This document shows, piece after piece, positions 8,013-16,121 of a DNA stretch of 25,760 bases. Below the pieces are notes generated by a model. That model saw only the letters and a program-made list of their open reading frames with translations, was not told the origin of the DNA and searched no databases. Position 1 is the first letter of the stretch. Each line of letters begins with the position of its first letter. Location: the NCBI GenBank assembly GCA_041725875.1, contig JBGRQB010000044.1:1-25760 (forward strand), in the 5' to 3' direction. The position numbers and the translations under genes are program-made. The stretch comes from JBGRQB01 sp041725875 (GTDB lineage: Bacteria; Bacteroidota; Ignavibacteria; Ignavibacteriales; Melioribacteraceae).

Positions 8013-10875
8013 AAATATATTATTTAATTTTTTAGTAATACTTTTTATCACAGTTGCAATTACTTTGGTTCCTGCTGATTTATTTAAAGAAACAAAATCT
8101 GTAAAAAAAATAAATCCATACAACCTTACCCGCGAAGATTCACTCTGGATCAACAAAACTTTGTCATCATTAACTCTTGAAGAGAAATGCGGACAAATGA
8201 TAATGCCCAAAGCACAAATTGTTGATAAAAGAAGATCCGGATATAAACGACTGATAAAACTTGTAAAAGATTATAAAATTGGCGGATTTATTTATCTGAA
8301 GGGAGATCTTGAAAAACAGATAGATTTAACAAATGCACTGCAGCGAGCTGCGGAAATCCCTCTTCTTTTTTCAGCTGATTATGAACGCGGATTGGGAATG
8401 CGTCTGGAAGGCACAACCGAATTTCCATACAATATGGGAATTGGCGCGGTTAACAACTCTATTTTAACATTTGAAATGGGAAAAATTGTAGCAGAAGAAG
8501 CAAGAGCAATTGGAGTGCACATAAATTTTGCTCCTCTCCTTGATATAAATACCGATTACCGCAATCCAATAATTGATATAAGAGCATACTCCGCAAACCC
8601 TGATATTGTTGCCCAGCAGAGTCTTGCTTATTTATCCGGATTAAAATATGGCGGACTAGCAAACACAGCCAAACATTTTCCGGGTCACGGAGCAACAGAT
8701 ATAGATTCTCACAGTCAGCTCCCTGTTATAAACAGAAGTAAATCGGAAATGGAAGAGAATGAACTTGTTCCTTTTCGTCACGCAATTAACTATGGTGTAA
8801 ATGCTGTGATGACAGGCCATTTGGAAGTTCCGGCCTATGAAAAACAAGATAATCTTCCGGCTACTTTATCAAAAAATATTACAACTGAATTACTCAAAAA
8901 TAAACTTGGGTTCAGAGGACTTGTAATCACCGACGCAATGAATATGCGCGCAATTACAAACAACTACTCAAATCAGGAAGCTGCAAAGCTTGCCGTACAA
9001 GCAGGCAACGACATTTTACTTTTTCCGAAAAATGTAAAAGAAACTCTCGAAGGATTAATTAACGCAGTAAATGACGGAGAGATTTCCGAAAGCAGAATTG
9101 ATGAATCAGTGAAAAAAATTCTGGCTCTCAAACGAATGTTAAAGCTCGACAAAAATAAATTTGTCGATAAACAACGCGCGTTAAAAATTGTTACAAAAAA
9201 TGAGCATAAACGACTTGCAAAAAAACTTGCTGAAAAATCTGTTACATTAATTAAAGATGAACAAAATCTGATTCCCGTTGATCAGAAAAAATATAAAAAA
9301 ATTATCTGTATTGGCATAAATGATAACAAGCCAAAAGAAACGCCTTTATTTATCAAGGATTTGAAAAAGGAAATAAAGAAGCTTAAAAAATATGAGCTCC
9401 ATTCCAAAGACAGACAAAGAAGTTTTAACCGGGTTTTAAAGGCAGCTAAAAAAGCTGATCTTATAATTCTGCCTCTTTATATTTATTCTTTTTCATTGAA
9501 TAAAAAACCGGAACATCTTAAAAAGCTTAATATTTTTCTAAACAAATTGCTTGAATTAAATAAACCGACAATTATAATAAGCTTCGGAACTCCTTATCTG
9601 ATAGTGGATCTTCCCGGTATTCAGACTTACTTCTGTGCTTACGGTCAGACAGACATTGTACAGTCTGTAATGACAGATGCGCTTTTCGGGCGCACAAAAA
9701 TTTCAGGAAAACTGCCTGTTGCAATTCCCGGAACAAATTTTAATCTGGGTTACGGAATTGAGTTTAATCCTGAAGGAATTTATGTCCCGGAAAAAACCGA
9801 AGATAAATCTTACAATTTCACTCAGGTAAATAAGCTGATGAAAACTGCACGAGATAAAAACATTTTTCCCGGCGGTGTTTTGTTAATTGGTCATCAGGAT
9901 AAAGTGATTTATCATAAGGCATTTGGGAGACACACTTATTCAAATAAATCTCCTAAAACAAAAACCAGCACAATGTTTGATCTTGCTTCCTTATCAAAAG
10001 TAGTTGGAACCACAAGTGCGGCAATGCTTTTATCTGATTTGCAAAAAATGAATCTCAATGATTTTGTAAAAAATTATCTGCCTGAATTTGCAAACAATGG
10101 AAAAGATTCTGTAACGATTTATCAATTGCTCACGCATCGTTCAGGTTTGTCTGCATCAAAACCATTTTATAAATCAGTTAAAAAAGCGGATCAGGTTATT
10201 GATCAGATAATGAATTCAAAAGTTGTTTTCAAGCCGGGCACATCATCACGCTACAGCGATCTGGGAATGATAACTTTACAAAAGGTGATTGAAAGAATTA
10301 CAAATTCAACTTTGGACAGTTTCCTGAAAGAAAACCTTTTTAAAAAATTGGGAATGACAAATACACTTTACAATCCGGATAAAAAACAGAAAAAGAATTG
10401 TGCGCCCACAGAGTATGATTCATACTGGCGGAAAAAAACTATTCAGGGCGAAGTGCACGACGAAACAGCATCTTTATTAAATGGTGTTGCCGGTCATGCG
10501 GGTCTATTTTCAACTTCTTCAGATCTGGCAAAGTTTGCCCACGTTTTGGTTAATAATGGTTTGTACGGCAACAAACAAATTTTTTCACCTGTTACTATTG
10601 ACGAATGGACAACTCAGCAATATTCAAACAGTTCAAGAGGGATTGGCTGGGATACCAAATATGGTAAGTTTTCTTCAGCCGGGAAATTATTTTCCAAAAA
10701 CTCTTTTGGTCATACCGGCTTTACCGGAACATCACTTTGGATCGATAAAGAGAGAAAACTTTTTGTAATTCTTTTAACAAACAGAGTTCATCCTTCTCGT
10801 CATAACAAAAAAATTATCCGCTTCAGAAGAGATTTGCACGAAGCTGTAATACAGGCGCTTGAAGAAGAAAATTAA
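7999..10875 (+). CDS. Exported NagZ-like GH3 glycosidase fused to a beta-lactamase-fold serine hydrolase
   Basis: A 958-residue two-enzyme protein. Residues 1-26 look like a signal peptide (NILFNFLVILFITVAITLVP). The GH3 part (about 45-375) has KHFPGHG at 225-231, the Asp236/His238 acid-base dyad of NagZ enzymes in DIDSH, and the nucleophile Asp312 in VITDAMNM, so it should remove beta-N-acetylglucosamine from wall fragments. A GH3 C-terminal alpha/beta domain follows (about 400-590). The C-terminal part (about 605-958) is a serine beta-lactamase/PBP-like hydrolase with SLSK (Ser664, Lys667), Tyr752 in YSD and a late GHTG motif. By analogy to Bacillus AmiE, encoded beside NagZ, it may be a MurNAc-L-alanine amidase, but an esterase role is possible. 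I use the ATG at 7999 because the signal peptide begins there; an earlier in-frame ATG at 7951 adds 16 residues that disrupt it. The start overlaps the permease by 14 bases. Confidence 0.88.
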   Translation: MKNLKNILFNFLVILFITVAITLVPADLFKETKSVKKINPYNLTREDSLWINKTLSSLTLEEKCGQMIMPKAQIVDKRRSGYKRLIKLVKDYKIGGFIYLKGDLEKQIDLTNALQRAAEIPLLFSADYERGLGMRLEGTTEFPYNMGIGAVNNSILTFEMGKIVAEEARAIGVHINFAPLLDINTDYRNPIIDIRAYSANPDIVAQQSLAYLSGLKYGGLANTAKHFPGHGATDIDSHSQLPVINRSKSEMEENELVPFRHAINYGVNAVMTGHLEVPAYEKQDNLPATLSKNITTELLKNKLGFRGLVITDAMNMRAITNNYSNQEAAKLAVQAGNDILLFPKNVKETLEGLINAVNDGEISESRIDESVKKILALKRMLKLDKNKFVDKQRALKIVTKNEHKRLAKKLAEKSVTLIKDEQNLIPVDQKKYKKIICIGINDNKPKETPLFIKDLKKEIKKLKKYELHSKDRQRSFNRVLKAAKKADLIILPLYIYSFSLNKKPEHLKKLNIFLNKLLELNKPTIIISFGTPYLIVDLPGIQTYFCAYGQTDIVQSVMTDALFGRTKISGKLPVAIPGTNFNLGYGIEFNPEGIYVPEKTEDKSYNFTQVNKLMKTARDKNIFPGGVLLIGHQDKVIYHKAFGRHTYSNKSPKTKTSTMFDLASLSKVVGTTSAAMLLSDLQKMNLNDFVKNYLPEFANNGKDSVTIYQLLTHRSGLSASKPFYKSVKKADQVIDQIMNSKVVFKPGTSSRYSDLGMITLQKVIERITNSTLDSFLKENLFKKLGMTNTLYNPDKKQKKNCAPTEYDSYWRKKTIQGEVHDETASLLNGVAGHAGLFSTSSDLAKFAHVLVNNGLYGNKQIFSPVTIDEWTTQQYSNSSRGIGWDTKYGKFSSAGKLFSKNSFGHTGFTGTSLWIDKERKLFVILLTNRVHPSRHNKKIIRFRRDLHEAVIQALEEEN

Positions 10876-10992
10876 TCTGAATTAAAAATAACCTGCAATT
10901 GTACGAAGATAAACCTTGTAATTTCTTTATTTCAAATTAGAATCAAATCTTTTCGCTTTATCATCAAACAGCAATTAAAACAGTTTGTTAAA

Positions 10993-11021
10993 TTGCTTAT
11001 TAAAAATAAAAAATATAGATT
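10993..11021 (+). promoter_or_regulatory. Candidate promoter for sucC
   Basis: TTGCTT (10993-10998), a 17-base spacer and TAGATT (11016-11021) would start a leader of about 30 bases. The match is weak in such AT-rich DNA. Confidence 0.3.
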
Positions 11022-11045
11022 CAGATTAAACTTATATAAACTTTG

Positions 11046-11051
11046 AAAGGA
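11046..11051 (+). promoter_or_regulatory. Ribosome binding site deciding the sucC start
   Basis: AAAGGA lies 7 bases before the ATG at 11059. A TTG two codons earlier (11053) touches this site and cannot be the start it serves. Confidence 0.75.
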
Positions 11052-11058
11052 ATTGTTT

Positions 11059-12222
11059 ATGAATATTCATGAGTATCAGGCAAAGGAAATTCTGCGCAAA
11101 TTTAATGTTGCAGTTCCAATGGGCGGATTGGCCACTACTGTTGAAGAAGCAACCGCAGTTGCTAAAAGCCTTCCGGGAAAAGTAAAAGTTGTAAAAGCAC
11201 AAATTCACGCCGGAGGAAGAGGAAAAGGCGGAGGTGTTAAAGTTGCAAAAGATTTACGTGAGGTAAAAAAATTCACCAAAGATATGCTTGGTATGACTCT
11301 GGTTACACATCAAACCGGTCCGGAAGGAAAACTGGTTGAAAAGGTACTTGTAGAACAGGGTGTGAATATTGATAAAGAATTATATGTGGGAATAACTCTT
11401 GACAGAGCCACTTCCAAAAATATGTTTATGGTTTCAACAGAAGGCGGAGTTGAAATTGAAAAAGTTGCTGAAAAAACTCCCGACAAAATTATAAAAGAAG
11501 CGGTTGATCCGGCTGTTGGTTTACAGCCTTATCAGGCAAGAAAACTTGCTTTTGCTCTTGGCCTAGAAGGGGATCAGCTTAAAAACGCAGCTAAATTCCT
11601 GATGGGATTATCAAATGTTTATCATTCAACAGATGCATCAATTGCAGAAATAAATCCGCTGGTTGTTACAAAAGAAGGTGAAGTTATTGCACTGGATGCA
11701 AAAATTAATTTTGACAGCAACGCGCTTTATCGTCATAAAGATATTGTTGAATACAGAGATTTATCAGAAGAAGATCCACTTGAAATTGAGGCATCAAAAT
11801 ATAACCTGAACTACATTAAACTTGATGGAAATGTGGGCTGTATGGTAAATGGTGCCGGACTTGCAATGGCAACAATGGATATTATTAAACTTGCCGGCGG
11901 CGAACCTGCAAACTTCCTTGATGTTGGAGGCGGTGCAAATAAAACAACAGTTGCAAACGGCTTCAAAATTATTCTTTCCGATCCAAATGTAAAAGCACTG
12001 CTGATTAACATTTTTGGCGGAATTGTTCGTTGCGACAGAGTTGCGCGCGGTGTAATTGATGCTGTAAAAGAAGTTAAAGTTGATATTCCTATTGTAATCC
12101 GACTTGAAGGAACAAACGCCGAAGAAGCCGCAAAATTACTTAAAAAATCGAAATTAAACTTTGAAGTTGCTTCCAGTCTGAAAGACGCAGCTGAAAAAGT
12201 AACCGCAGTTTTAGATAAATAA
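11059..12222 (+). CDS. sucC: Succinyl-CoA synthetase (ADP/GDP-forming) beta subunit
   Basis: Beta subunit of succinate-CoA ligase of the TCA cycle, 387 residues and close to the E. coli length (388). It opens with MNIHEYQAKEILRKFNV, followed by the ATP-grasp domain with AQIHAGGRGKGGGVK. The C-terminal CoA-ligase domain carries NGAGLAMATMDIIK, FLDVGGGAN and LINIFGGIVRCD, the subunit-interface and phosphate-handling segments. The first residues MF predicted from a TTG at 11053 are excluded because the ribosome site AAAGGA directs the ATG at 11059. The alpha subunit gene sucD, often adjacent, is absent: a hairpin and an Lrp regulator follow instead. Nucleotide preference cannot be told from what I can see. 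Confidence 0.96.
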   Translation: MNIHEYQAKEILRKFNVAVPMGGLATTVEEATAVAKSLPGKVKVVKAQIHAGGRGKGGGVKVAKDLREVKKFTKDMLGMTLVTHQTGPEGKLVEKVLVEQGVNIDKELYVGITLDRATSKNMFMVSTEGGVEIEKVAEKTPDKIIKEAVDPAVGLQPYQARKLAFALGLEGDQLKNAAKFLMGLSNVYHSTDASIAEINPLVVTKEGEVIALDAKINFDSNALYRHKDIVEYRDLSEEDPLEIEASKYNLNYIKLDGNVGCMVNGAGLAMATMDIIKLAGGEPANFLDVGGGANKTTVANGFKIILSDPNVKALLINIFGGIVRCDRVARGVIDAVKEVKVDIPIVIRLEGTNAEEAAKLLKKSKLNFEVASSLKDAAEKVTAVLDK

Positions 12223-12227
12223 ACCTC

Positions 12228-12255
12228 AAGGGGTAACCTTAGAGAGTTACCCCTT
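12228..12255 (+). terminator. Hairpin terminator after sucC
   Basis: A perfect 10-bp stem, AAGGGGTAAC (12228-12237) with GTTACCCCTT (12246-12255), and an 8-base loop, starting 5 bases past the stop. There is no T-run, so it may act as an mRNA 3' stabiliser or a weak terminator. Confidence 0.65.
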
Positions 12256-12309
12256 CACCTTACTTTCATAAAAAAAATCACTCTTTTACCTAAATAATTA
12301 AATTAAAAA

Positions 12310-12338
12310 TTGCATTTTCGCCAAATCACCCTTATATT
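12310..12338 (+). promoter_or_regulatory. Candidate promoter for lrp-glnA
   Basis: TTGCAT (12310-12315), a 17-base spacer and TATATT (12333-12338) give a good sigma70-like pair with a leader of about 36 bases to the regulator start. Confidence 0.45.
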
Positions 12339-12380
12339 TTGAGTTTCAAAATATTAATTACCTAAATTTATGAGGCGGCT

Positions 12381-12827
12381 ATGTTAGACGAATTGGATAT
12401 TAAATTATTGAACATTCTTCAGGAAAGGGGTAGAACCAAAAGAAGTGAACTTGCAGAAGCAATTGGCCTTTCACTTCCTTCCTTAAGTGAGCGAATCAGA
12501 AAACTTGAAAACAAAAACGTAATTGCAGGTTATTACACAAAACTTAACAGAAAAATTTTCGGTTACGATATGATGGCTTTCATTACTGTTGTGATGGACG
12601 GGAAAGATAATATCGAAATTATGCGTAAATACGTTGAAGAAACACCGGAAATTATAGAGTGCCACACAATATTGGGGAAAGGTTCCTATATGTTAAAAGT
12701 TGTTGCTAAAGACACTGTTTCGCTTGAAGAATTATTAAATCATATTCAAACCTGGCCGGGTGTTACACGAACCAACACTCGTTTTGTGCTATCAACAATT
12801 AAAGAAACAACCAAAATTAAAATTTAA
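12381..12827 (+). CDS. Lrp/AsnC-family transcriptional regulator
   Basis: A 148-residue feast/famine regulator. Residues 3-60 form the N-terminal helix-turn-helix (LDIKLLNILQERGRTKRSEL, then SLPSLSERIRKLE), and residues about 67-145 form the RAM ligand-binding domain, including IIECHTILGKGSYMLKVV. GAGG lies 5 bases before the ATG. The gene sits 29 bases upstream of glutamine synthetase on the same strand, with only a ribosome site between, so it is most simply a co-transcribed regulator that senses an amino acid, perhaps glutamine, and controls glnA and itself. The ligand is not determined. Confidence 0.9.
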   Translation: MLDELDIKLLNILQERGRTKRSELAEAIGLSLPSLSERIRKLENKNVIAGYYTKLNRKIFGYDMMAFITVVMDGKDNIEIMRKYVEETPEIIECHTILGKGSYMLKVVAKDTVSLEELLNHIQTWPGVTRTNTRFVLSTIKETTKIKI

Positions 12828-12856
12828 CTTAACATAATTTTCGAGGAACATTTTCA

Positions 12857-14281
12857 ATGGCTAAAGCAGCTTCTCCGGAACAGAAGATTCTGGATTTTAT
12901 TAAGAAGAACAAAATTAAATTTGTCGATTTTAAGTTTATGGATTTTCCGGGTCAGTGGCAGCACACCTCTTATCCGGCAAGCGAACTATCTATCGAATCC
13001 TTTAAACGCGGCTATGGGTTCGACGGATCATCACTAAGGGGGTGGAAGTCGATAGACGAAAGCGATATGCTTATAATTCCCGACCCCGACACGATGTTTG
13101 TAGATCCATTTATTAAAGAACCAACCATCAGTCTCACCTGCGACGTTTACGAACCAACCACAAAAGAAAAATACTCCCGATGCCCAAGAAACATTGCCCA
13201 AAAAGCCGAAGCTTATCTTATTTCAACAGGAATTGCAGACACAGCTTATTACGGACCGGAAGCAGAGTTTTTTGTGTTTGACGATGTACGTTTTGATGTA
13301 AAACCAAATATGTCATTCTATCAGGTTGATTCAGTGGAAGGTCACTGGAATACAGGCAGAGACGAGCAGCCTAATCTGGGCTACAAGCAGGCTTCAAAAG
13401 GTGGATATTTTCCTGTTCCCCCAAATGATTCTCTTGTAGATTTCAGAAATGATGTTGCACTAAAATTAATTGATGCGGGAATTGCTGTTGAAGCTCTGCA
13501 TCACGAAGTTGCTAGCGGCGGTCAATGTGAAATAGATTTAAGATATAACAGTCTGTTAAAATCAGCAGATGAACTTTTAATGTTTAAGTATTTTGTAAAA
13601 AATACAGCTAAACAGCACAATAAAACCGTAACCTATATGCCTAAACCAATTATGGACGATAACGGAAGCGGAATGCACCTTAATGTGAGCTTATGGAAAA
13701 AGAATAAAAATATCTTTGCCGGCGGCGGATATGCGGGTCTGAGCGACGAAGCATTATTCTTTATAGGCGGAATTTTGAAACATGCTTCATCTTTACTCGC
13801 TTTTACAAATCCTACAACAAACTCTTACAGAAGACTTGTTCCCGGATTTGAAGCTCCGGTAAGACTTGCATACTCACAGAGCAACAGAAGTGCTTCAATC
13901 AGACTCCCGTTCTCAGAAAGCACAAGTGCTAAAAGAGTAGAGTTCAGATGTCCAGATCCTTCAGCAAATGGTTATCTTGCTTATTCAGCCTTGTTAATGG
14001 CTGGTTTGGACGGCATATTAAACAGAATAGATCCTGGTGAACCATTGGATAAAGATATTTACGATATGGCTCCTGAAGAGCTTCTTAACGTTCCTGAAAC
14101 ACCGGGATCATTGCAGGAAGCTTTAAGAGCTTTATCAAAAGATCACGAATACCTTTTGAAAGGTGACGTGTTTACAGAAGATGTAATTAAAGCGTGGATA
14201 AACATTAAAATTGAAAATGAGGTAAAAGTTGTGGCATCAAAACCACATCCTCAGGAATTCAGTTTATATTACAATGTTTAA
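12857..14281 (+). CDS. glnA: Type I glutamine synthetase
   Basis: Makes glutamine from glutamate, ammonia and ATP; the family forms dodecamers in the cytoplasm. The protein is 474 residues, a standard GSI length. Visible signatures are FDGSSLRGW with ESDM (about 55-71), the metal and ammonia site region HHEVASGGQCEIDL, and the ATP site KPIMDDNGSGMH (about 264-275). DIYDMAPEE contains Tyr402 at the place where GSI-beta enzymes are adenylylated (Tyr397 of E. coli), so GlnE-type control is possible, although glnE is not in the window. GAGGA (12843-12847) precedes the ATG. It is the second gene of an operon with the Lrp-type regulator and ends at a strong terminator. Confidence 0.96.
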   Translation: MAKAASPEQKILDFIKKNKIKFVDFKFMDFPGQWQHTSYPASELSIESFKRGYGFDGSSLRGWKSIDESDMLIIPDPDTMFVDPFIKEPTISLTCDVYEPTTKEKYSRCPRNIAQKAEAYLISTGIADTAYYGPEAEFFVFDDVRFDVKPNMSFYQVDSVEGHWNTGRDEQPNLGYKQASKGGYFPVPPNDSLVDFRNDVALKLIDAGIAVEALHHEVASGGQCEIDLRYNSLLKSADELLMFKYFVKNTAKQHNKTVTYMPKPIMDDNGSGMHLNVSLWKKNKNIFAGGGYAGLSDEALFFIGGILKHASSLLAFTNPTTNSYRRLVPGFEAPVRLAYSQSNRSASIRLPFSESTSAKRVEFRCPDPSANGYLAYSALLMAGLDGILNRIDPGEPLDKDIYDMAPEELLNVPETPGSLQEALRALSKDHEYLLKGDVFTEDVIKAWINIKIENEVKVVASKPHPQEFSLYYNV

Positions 14282-14282
14282 T

Positions 14283-14312
14283 AAAAAAGCCTCCTGAAAA
14301 GGAGGCTTTTTT
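14283..14312. terminator. Bidirectional Rho-independent terminator between glnA and the lipoprotein gene
   Basis: AAAAAAGCCTCCT (14283-14295) pairs with AGGAGGCTTTTTT (14300-14312) around a GAAA loop. The A-run and T-run give a poly-U tail on both strands, serving both convergent genes. Confidence 0.92.
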
Positions 14313-14333
14313 ATTTTAATCACTTAACAATTC

Positions 14334-15548
14334 TTATTTATATTTTTTGAAAAAATCCAATGTATAAACTACTGCAGGAATAATAGTAGTTGCGTGTGTA
14401 CCGCCGGGCACTGTCATAAGTACAACATCTGCTCCTTTTGCCTTAAATGTATCGTAGGCTTTTGATGCATTAATGTACGGCACTATTTCATCAGAATCAC
14501 CGTGAACCATTTGAATTGGCGCTTTGGGAGTCCAGTCAAGCAAAGAATTTGCAGCAAACTTCTGCTTTTCAGCAGTTGTTTCAGATGATAAAAACTTATC
14601 TATAAATTCCTGTTTTATTAAAACATTAAGAGTATCATTCAAATTTGATTTAATATCGTCGCTTGAATGAGAGCCATCGTAAAGAGAATTCATTTTTGCT
14701 GCATAAGGCTGATTAAAAATTGTATCAAGTTTATTCCACTCATAAACATCGTTATAGGCAGTTATTAAAAATCCGAGAAAATCTGGTCTGGAAACAACTT
14801 CTTTATTAAAATAGTACTTTCCTGTTTCCATTAAATCATAAGCACCTGAAAGGGGAGCTGAAGCAGTAACGGAAAATTCACTTGCCAGATTTGTTTCAAT
14901 CTCTTTCTGAACGGCAAGAGTTACATAACCACCTTCAGAATATCCGCCCAAAAACAATTTATTATTCAGCTTTACTTCGTGATCTTTACAAAAACTTTTT
15001 CCCGCTCTGATAAAATCTATAGCTGTATTGGCTGAAATATCAGCTACATGATAAGGATGAATTCTGTTTGAAACTCCGTAACCAAGATAATCAGGGACAA
15101 AGGTTGCATAACCGTTAGATGCTATTAAAAATGCTTCTGCCTGATTTGCAAAAGGATTTATTGATGCAACATCCATTCTGTAAAACTCGGTTCCGTGATG
15201 ATAACTTAACACAGGAAGTTCTTCGTTACTTACCGGATAAAAAACCGTTCCGGAAGCATTTACAAAATCGCCGTTTTTATCAATTGTTTTGTAAGTCATA
15301 CTATAAACACGTACAGAATATTTACCTATATAATCACTATTAATATTAAATGCATCTGCAATGTTTTTTACAAAATCTGTGGGAGCTTCGGTCCAAAACT
15401 TTGGTTCCCCGACAATTTCTCCTCTGTAATATTCTGATCCGCCTGTCGGATCTACAGGATTATCCCCCTGTTTATTACAGGATACAATAAATAAAACCAA
15501 AAAGAGCATACATCCGGAAAATATCGCCCTGATTTTGCTTTTTAGCAT
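14334..15548 (-). CDS. Lipoprotein alpha/beta hydrolase (secretory-lipase-like)
   Basis: A 404-residue membrane-anchored hydrolase. The N-terminus is a lipoprotein signal peptide with the lipobox ending at Cys24 (LFIVSC). The catalytic triad is visible: Ser204 in GYSEGG, probable Asp353 in HGDSDEIVP and His385 in GGTHA. An extra helical stretch between strands (about 230-335) resembles the lid region of secretory lipase/feruloyl-esterase relatives. The substrate is unknown: an ester, a lipid or a peptide are all possible. GGAGGA lies 5 bases before the ATG. It may be co-transcribed with the small protein gene upstream, 60 bases away on the same strand. Confidence 0.87.
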   Translation of the reverse strand: MLKSKIRAIFSGCMLFLVLFIVSCNKQGDNPVDPTGGSEYYRGEIVGEPKFWTEAPTDFVKNIADAFNINSDYIGKYSVRVYSMTYKTIDKNGDFVNASGTVFYPVSNEELPVLSYHHGTEFYRMDVASINPFANQAEAFLIASNGYATFVPDYLGYGVSNRIHPYHVADISANTAIDFIRAGKSFCKDHEVKLNNKLFLGGYSEGGYVTLAVQKEIETNLASEFSVTASAPLSGAYDLMETGKYYFNKEVVSRPDFLGFLITAYNDVYEWNKLDTIFNQPYAAKMNSLYDGSHSSDDIKSNLNDTLNVLIKQEFIDKFLSSETTAEKQKFAANSLLDWTPKAPIQMVHGDSDEIVPYINASKAYDTFKAKGADVVLMTVPGGTHATTIIPAVVYTLDFFKKYK

Positions 15549-15608
15549 AAACTTCCTCCGTTCTAAAAATTCTTACTTTTAAATTATTTTCCTGGCGGGA
15601 ATAAAATA

Positions 15609-15932
15609 CTATAAATCATTAAAATCAAACACTCTTAAAAGTGCTACGTACGATTTCCAGTATTTTAAATAAACTTCTTTGTTGTAATGGCCTTCTCTGA
15701 TAATGGGTTCAATGTCAAGATTATCGAGAGTATCTAAAAATTCTTCGCGAGAATGGAGATCTTCCTTTTCTTTAAGATGGACAAACAGAGCCTGCTTTGC
15801 AATATTTTCATCAAAAAGAGTTTCGAAATTCTCGGAATCCTGCCTGTTTTGGGTGATATCCTCAAGATTTCTCTCGGTAGCCTGAAGTAAAATTTCAAGC
15901 ATCATTTTCATTTGCTCTATGGTCCAGTCCAT
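15609..15932 (-). CDS. Small acidic helical protein, unknown function
   Basis: A 107-residue protein I do not recognise. It is rich in Glu, Asp and Leu, has no cysteine, signal peptide or membrane segment, and looks mostly helical (MDWTIEQMKMMLEILLQATE at the start, KYWKSYVALLRVFDFNDL at the end). It lies 60 bases upstream of the lipoprotein hydrolase on the same strand and is divergent from the aspartase fusion. No clear ribosome site is seen. Stable coding in a dense region and a natural hydrophobic/charged pattern support a real gene, but weakly. Confidence 0.6.
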   Translation of the reverse strand: MDWTIEQMKMMLEILLQATERNLEDITQNRQDSENFETLFDENIAKQALFVHLKEKEDLHSREEFLDTLDNLDIEPIIREGHYNKEVYLKYWKSYVALLRVFDFNDL

Positions 15933-16042
15933 CCCGTAACTATATATTTAATTATAGCAGTGTTATATAAGTTTTTAAGATACTTAATAAAACATATAAA
16001 TATCAAGTTTTTTAAGATTTCTACGATTACTCCTTTATAACC

Positions 16043-16078
16043 TTGACTAATATCTGCAACTTATTTAGTTTAAATTTG
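16043..16078 (+). promoter_or_regulatory. Candidate promoter(s) for the aspartase fusion
   Basis: TTGACT (16043-16048), 17 bases and TAGTTT (16066-16071) form a sigma70-like pair. Immediately after is TAAATTTG (16071-16078), an exact match to the Bacteroidota -7 pattern TAnnTTTG. Either gives a leader of about 40 bases. Confidence 0.4.
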
Positions 16079-16111
16079 ATTAAATAAAGAAAATTTTATT
16101 GATTTGAAGGC

Positions 16112-16116
16112 AGGAG
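16112..16116 (+). promoter_or_regulatory. Ribosome binding site deciding the aspA start
   Basis: AGGAG lies 5 bases before the ATG at 16122. This excludes the in-frame TTG at 16104, which lies upstream of the site. Confidence 0.8.
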
Positions 16117-16121
16117 TAATA

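Larger units (their letters stand above)
10876..11058. other. Intergenic region upstream of sucC
   Basis: 183 bases without a gene. No terminator hairpin follows the NagZ fusion. AGCAATT (10970-10976) and AATTGCT (10991-10997) form an inverted repeat overlapping the proposed -35 of sucC. Confidence 0.5.

Noticed and set aside
10970..10997. Inverted repeat AGCAATT/AATTGCT before sucC as a terminator of the NagZ operon
   Set aside because: It is short and AT-rich with no T-run, so it is at most a weak operator candidate.
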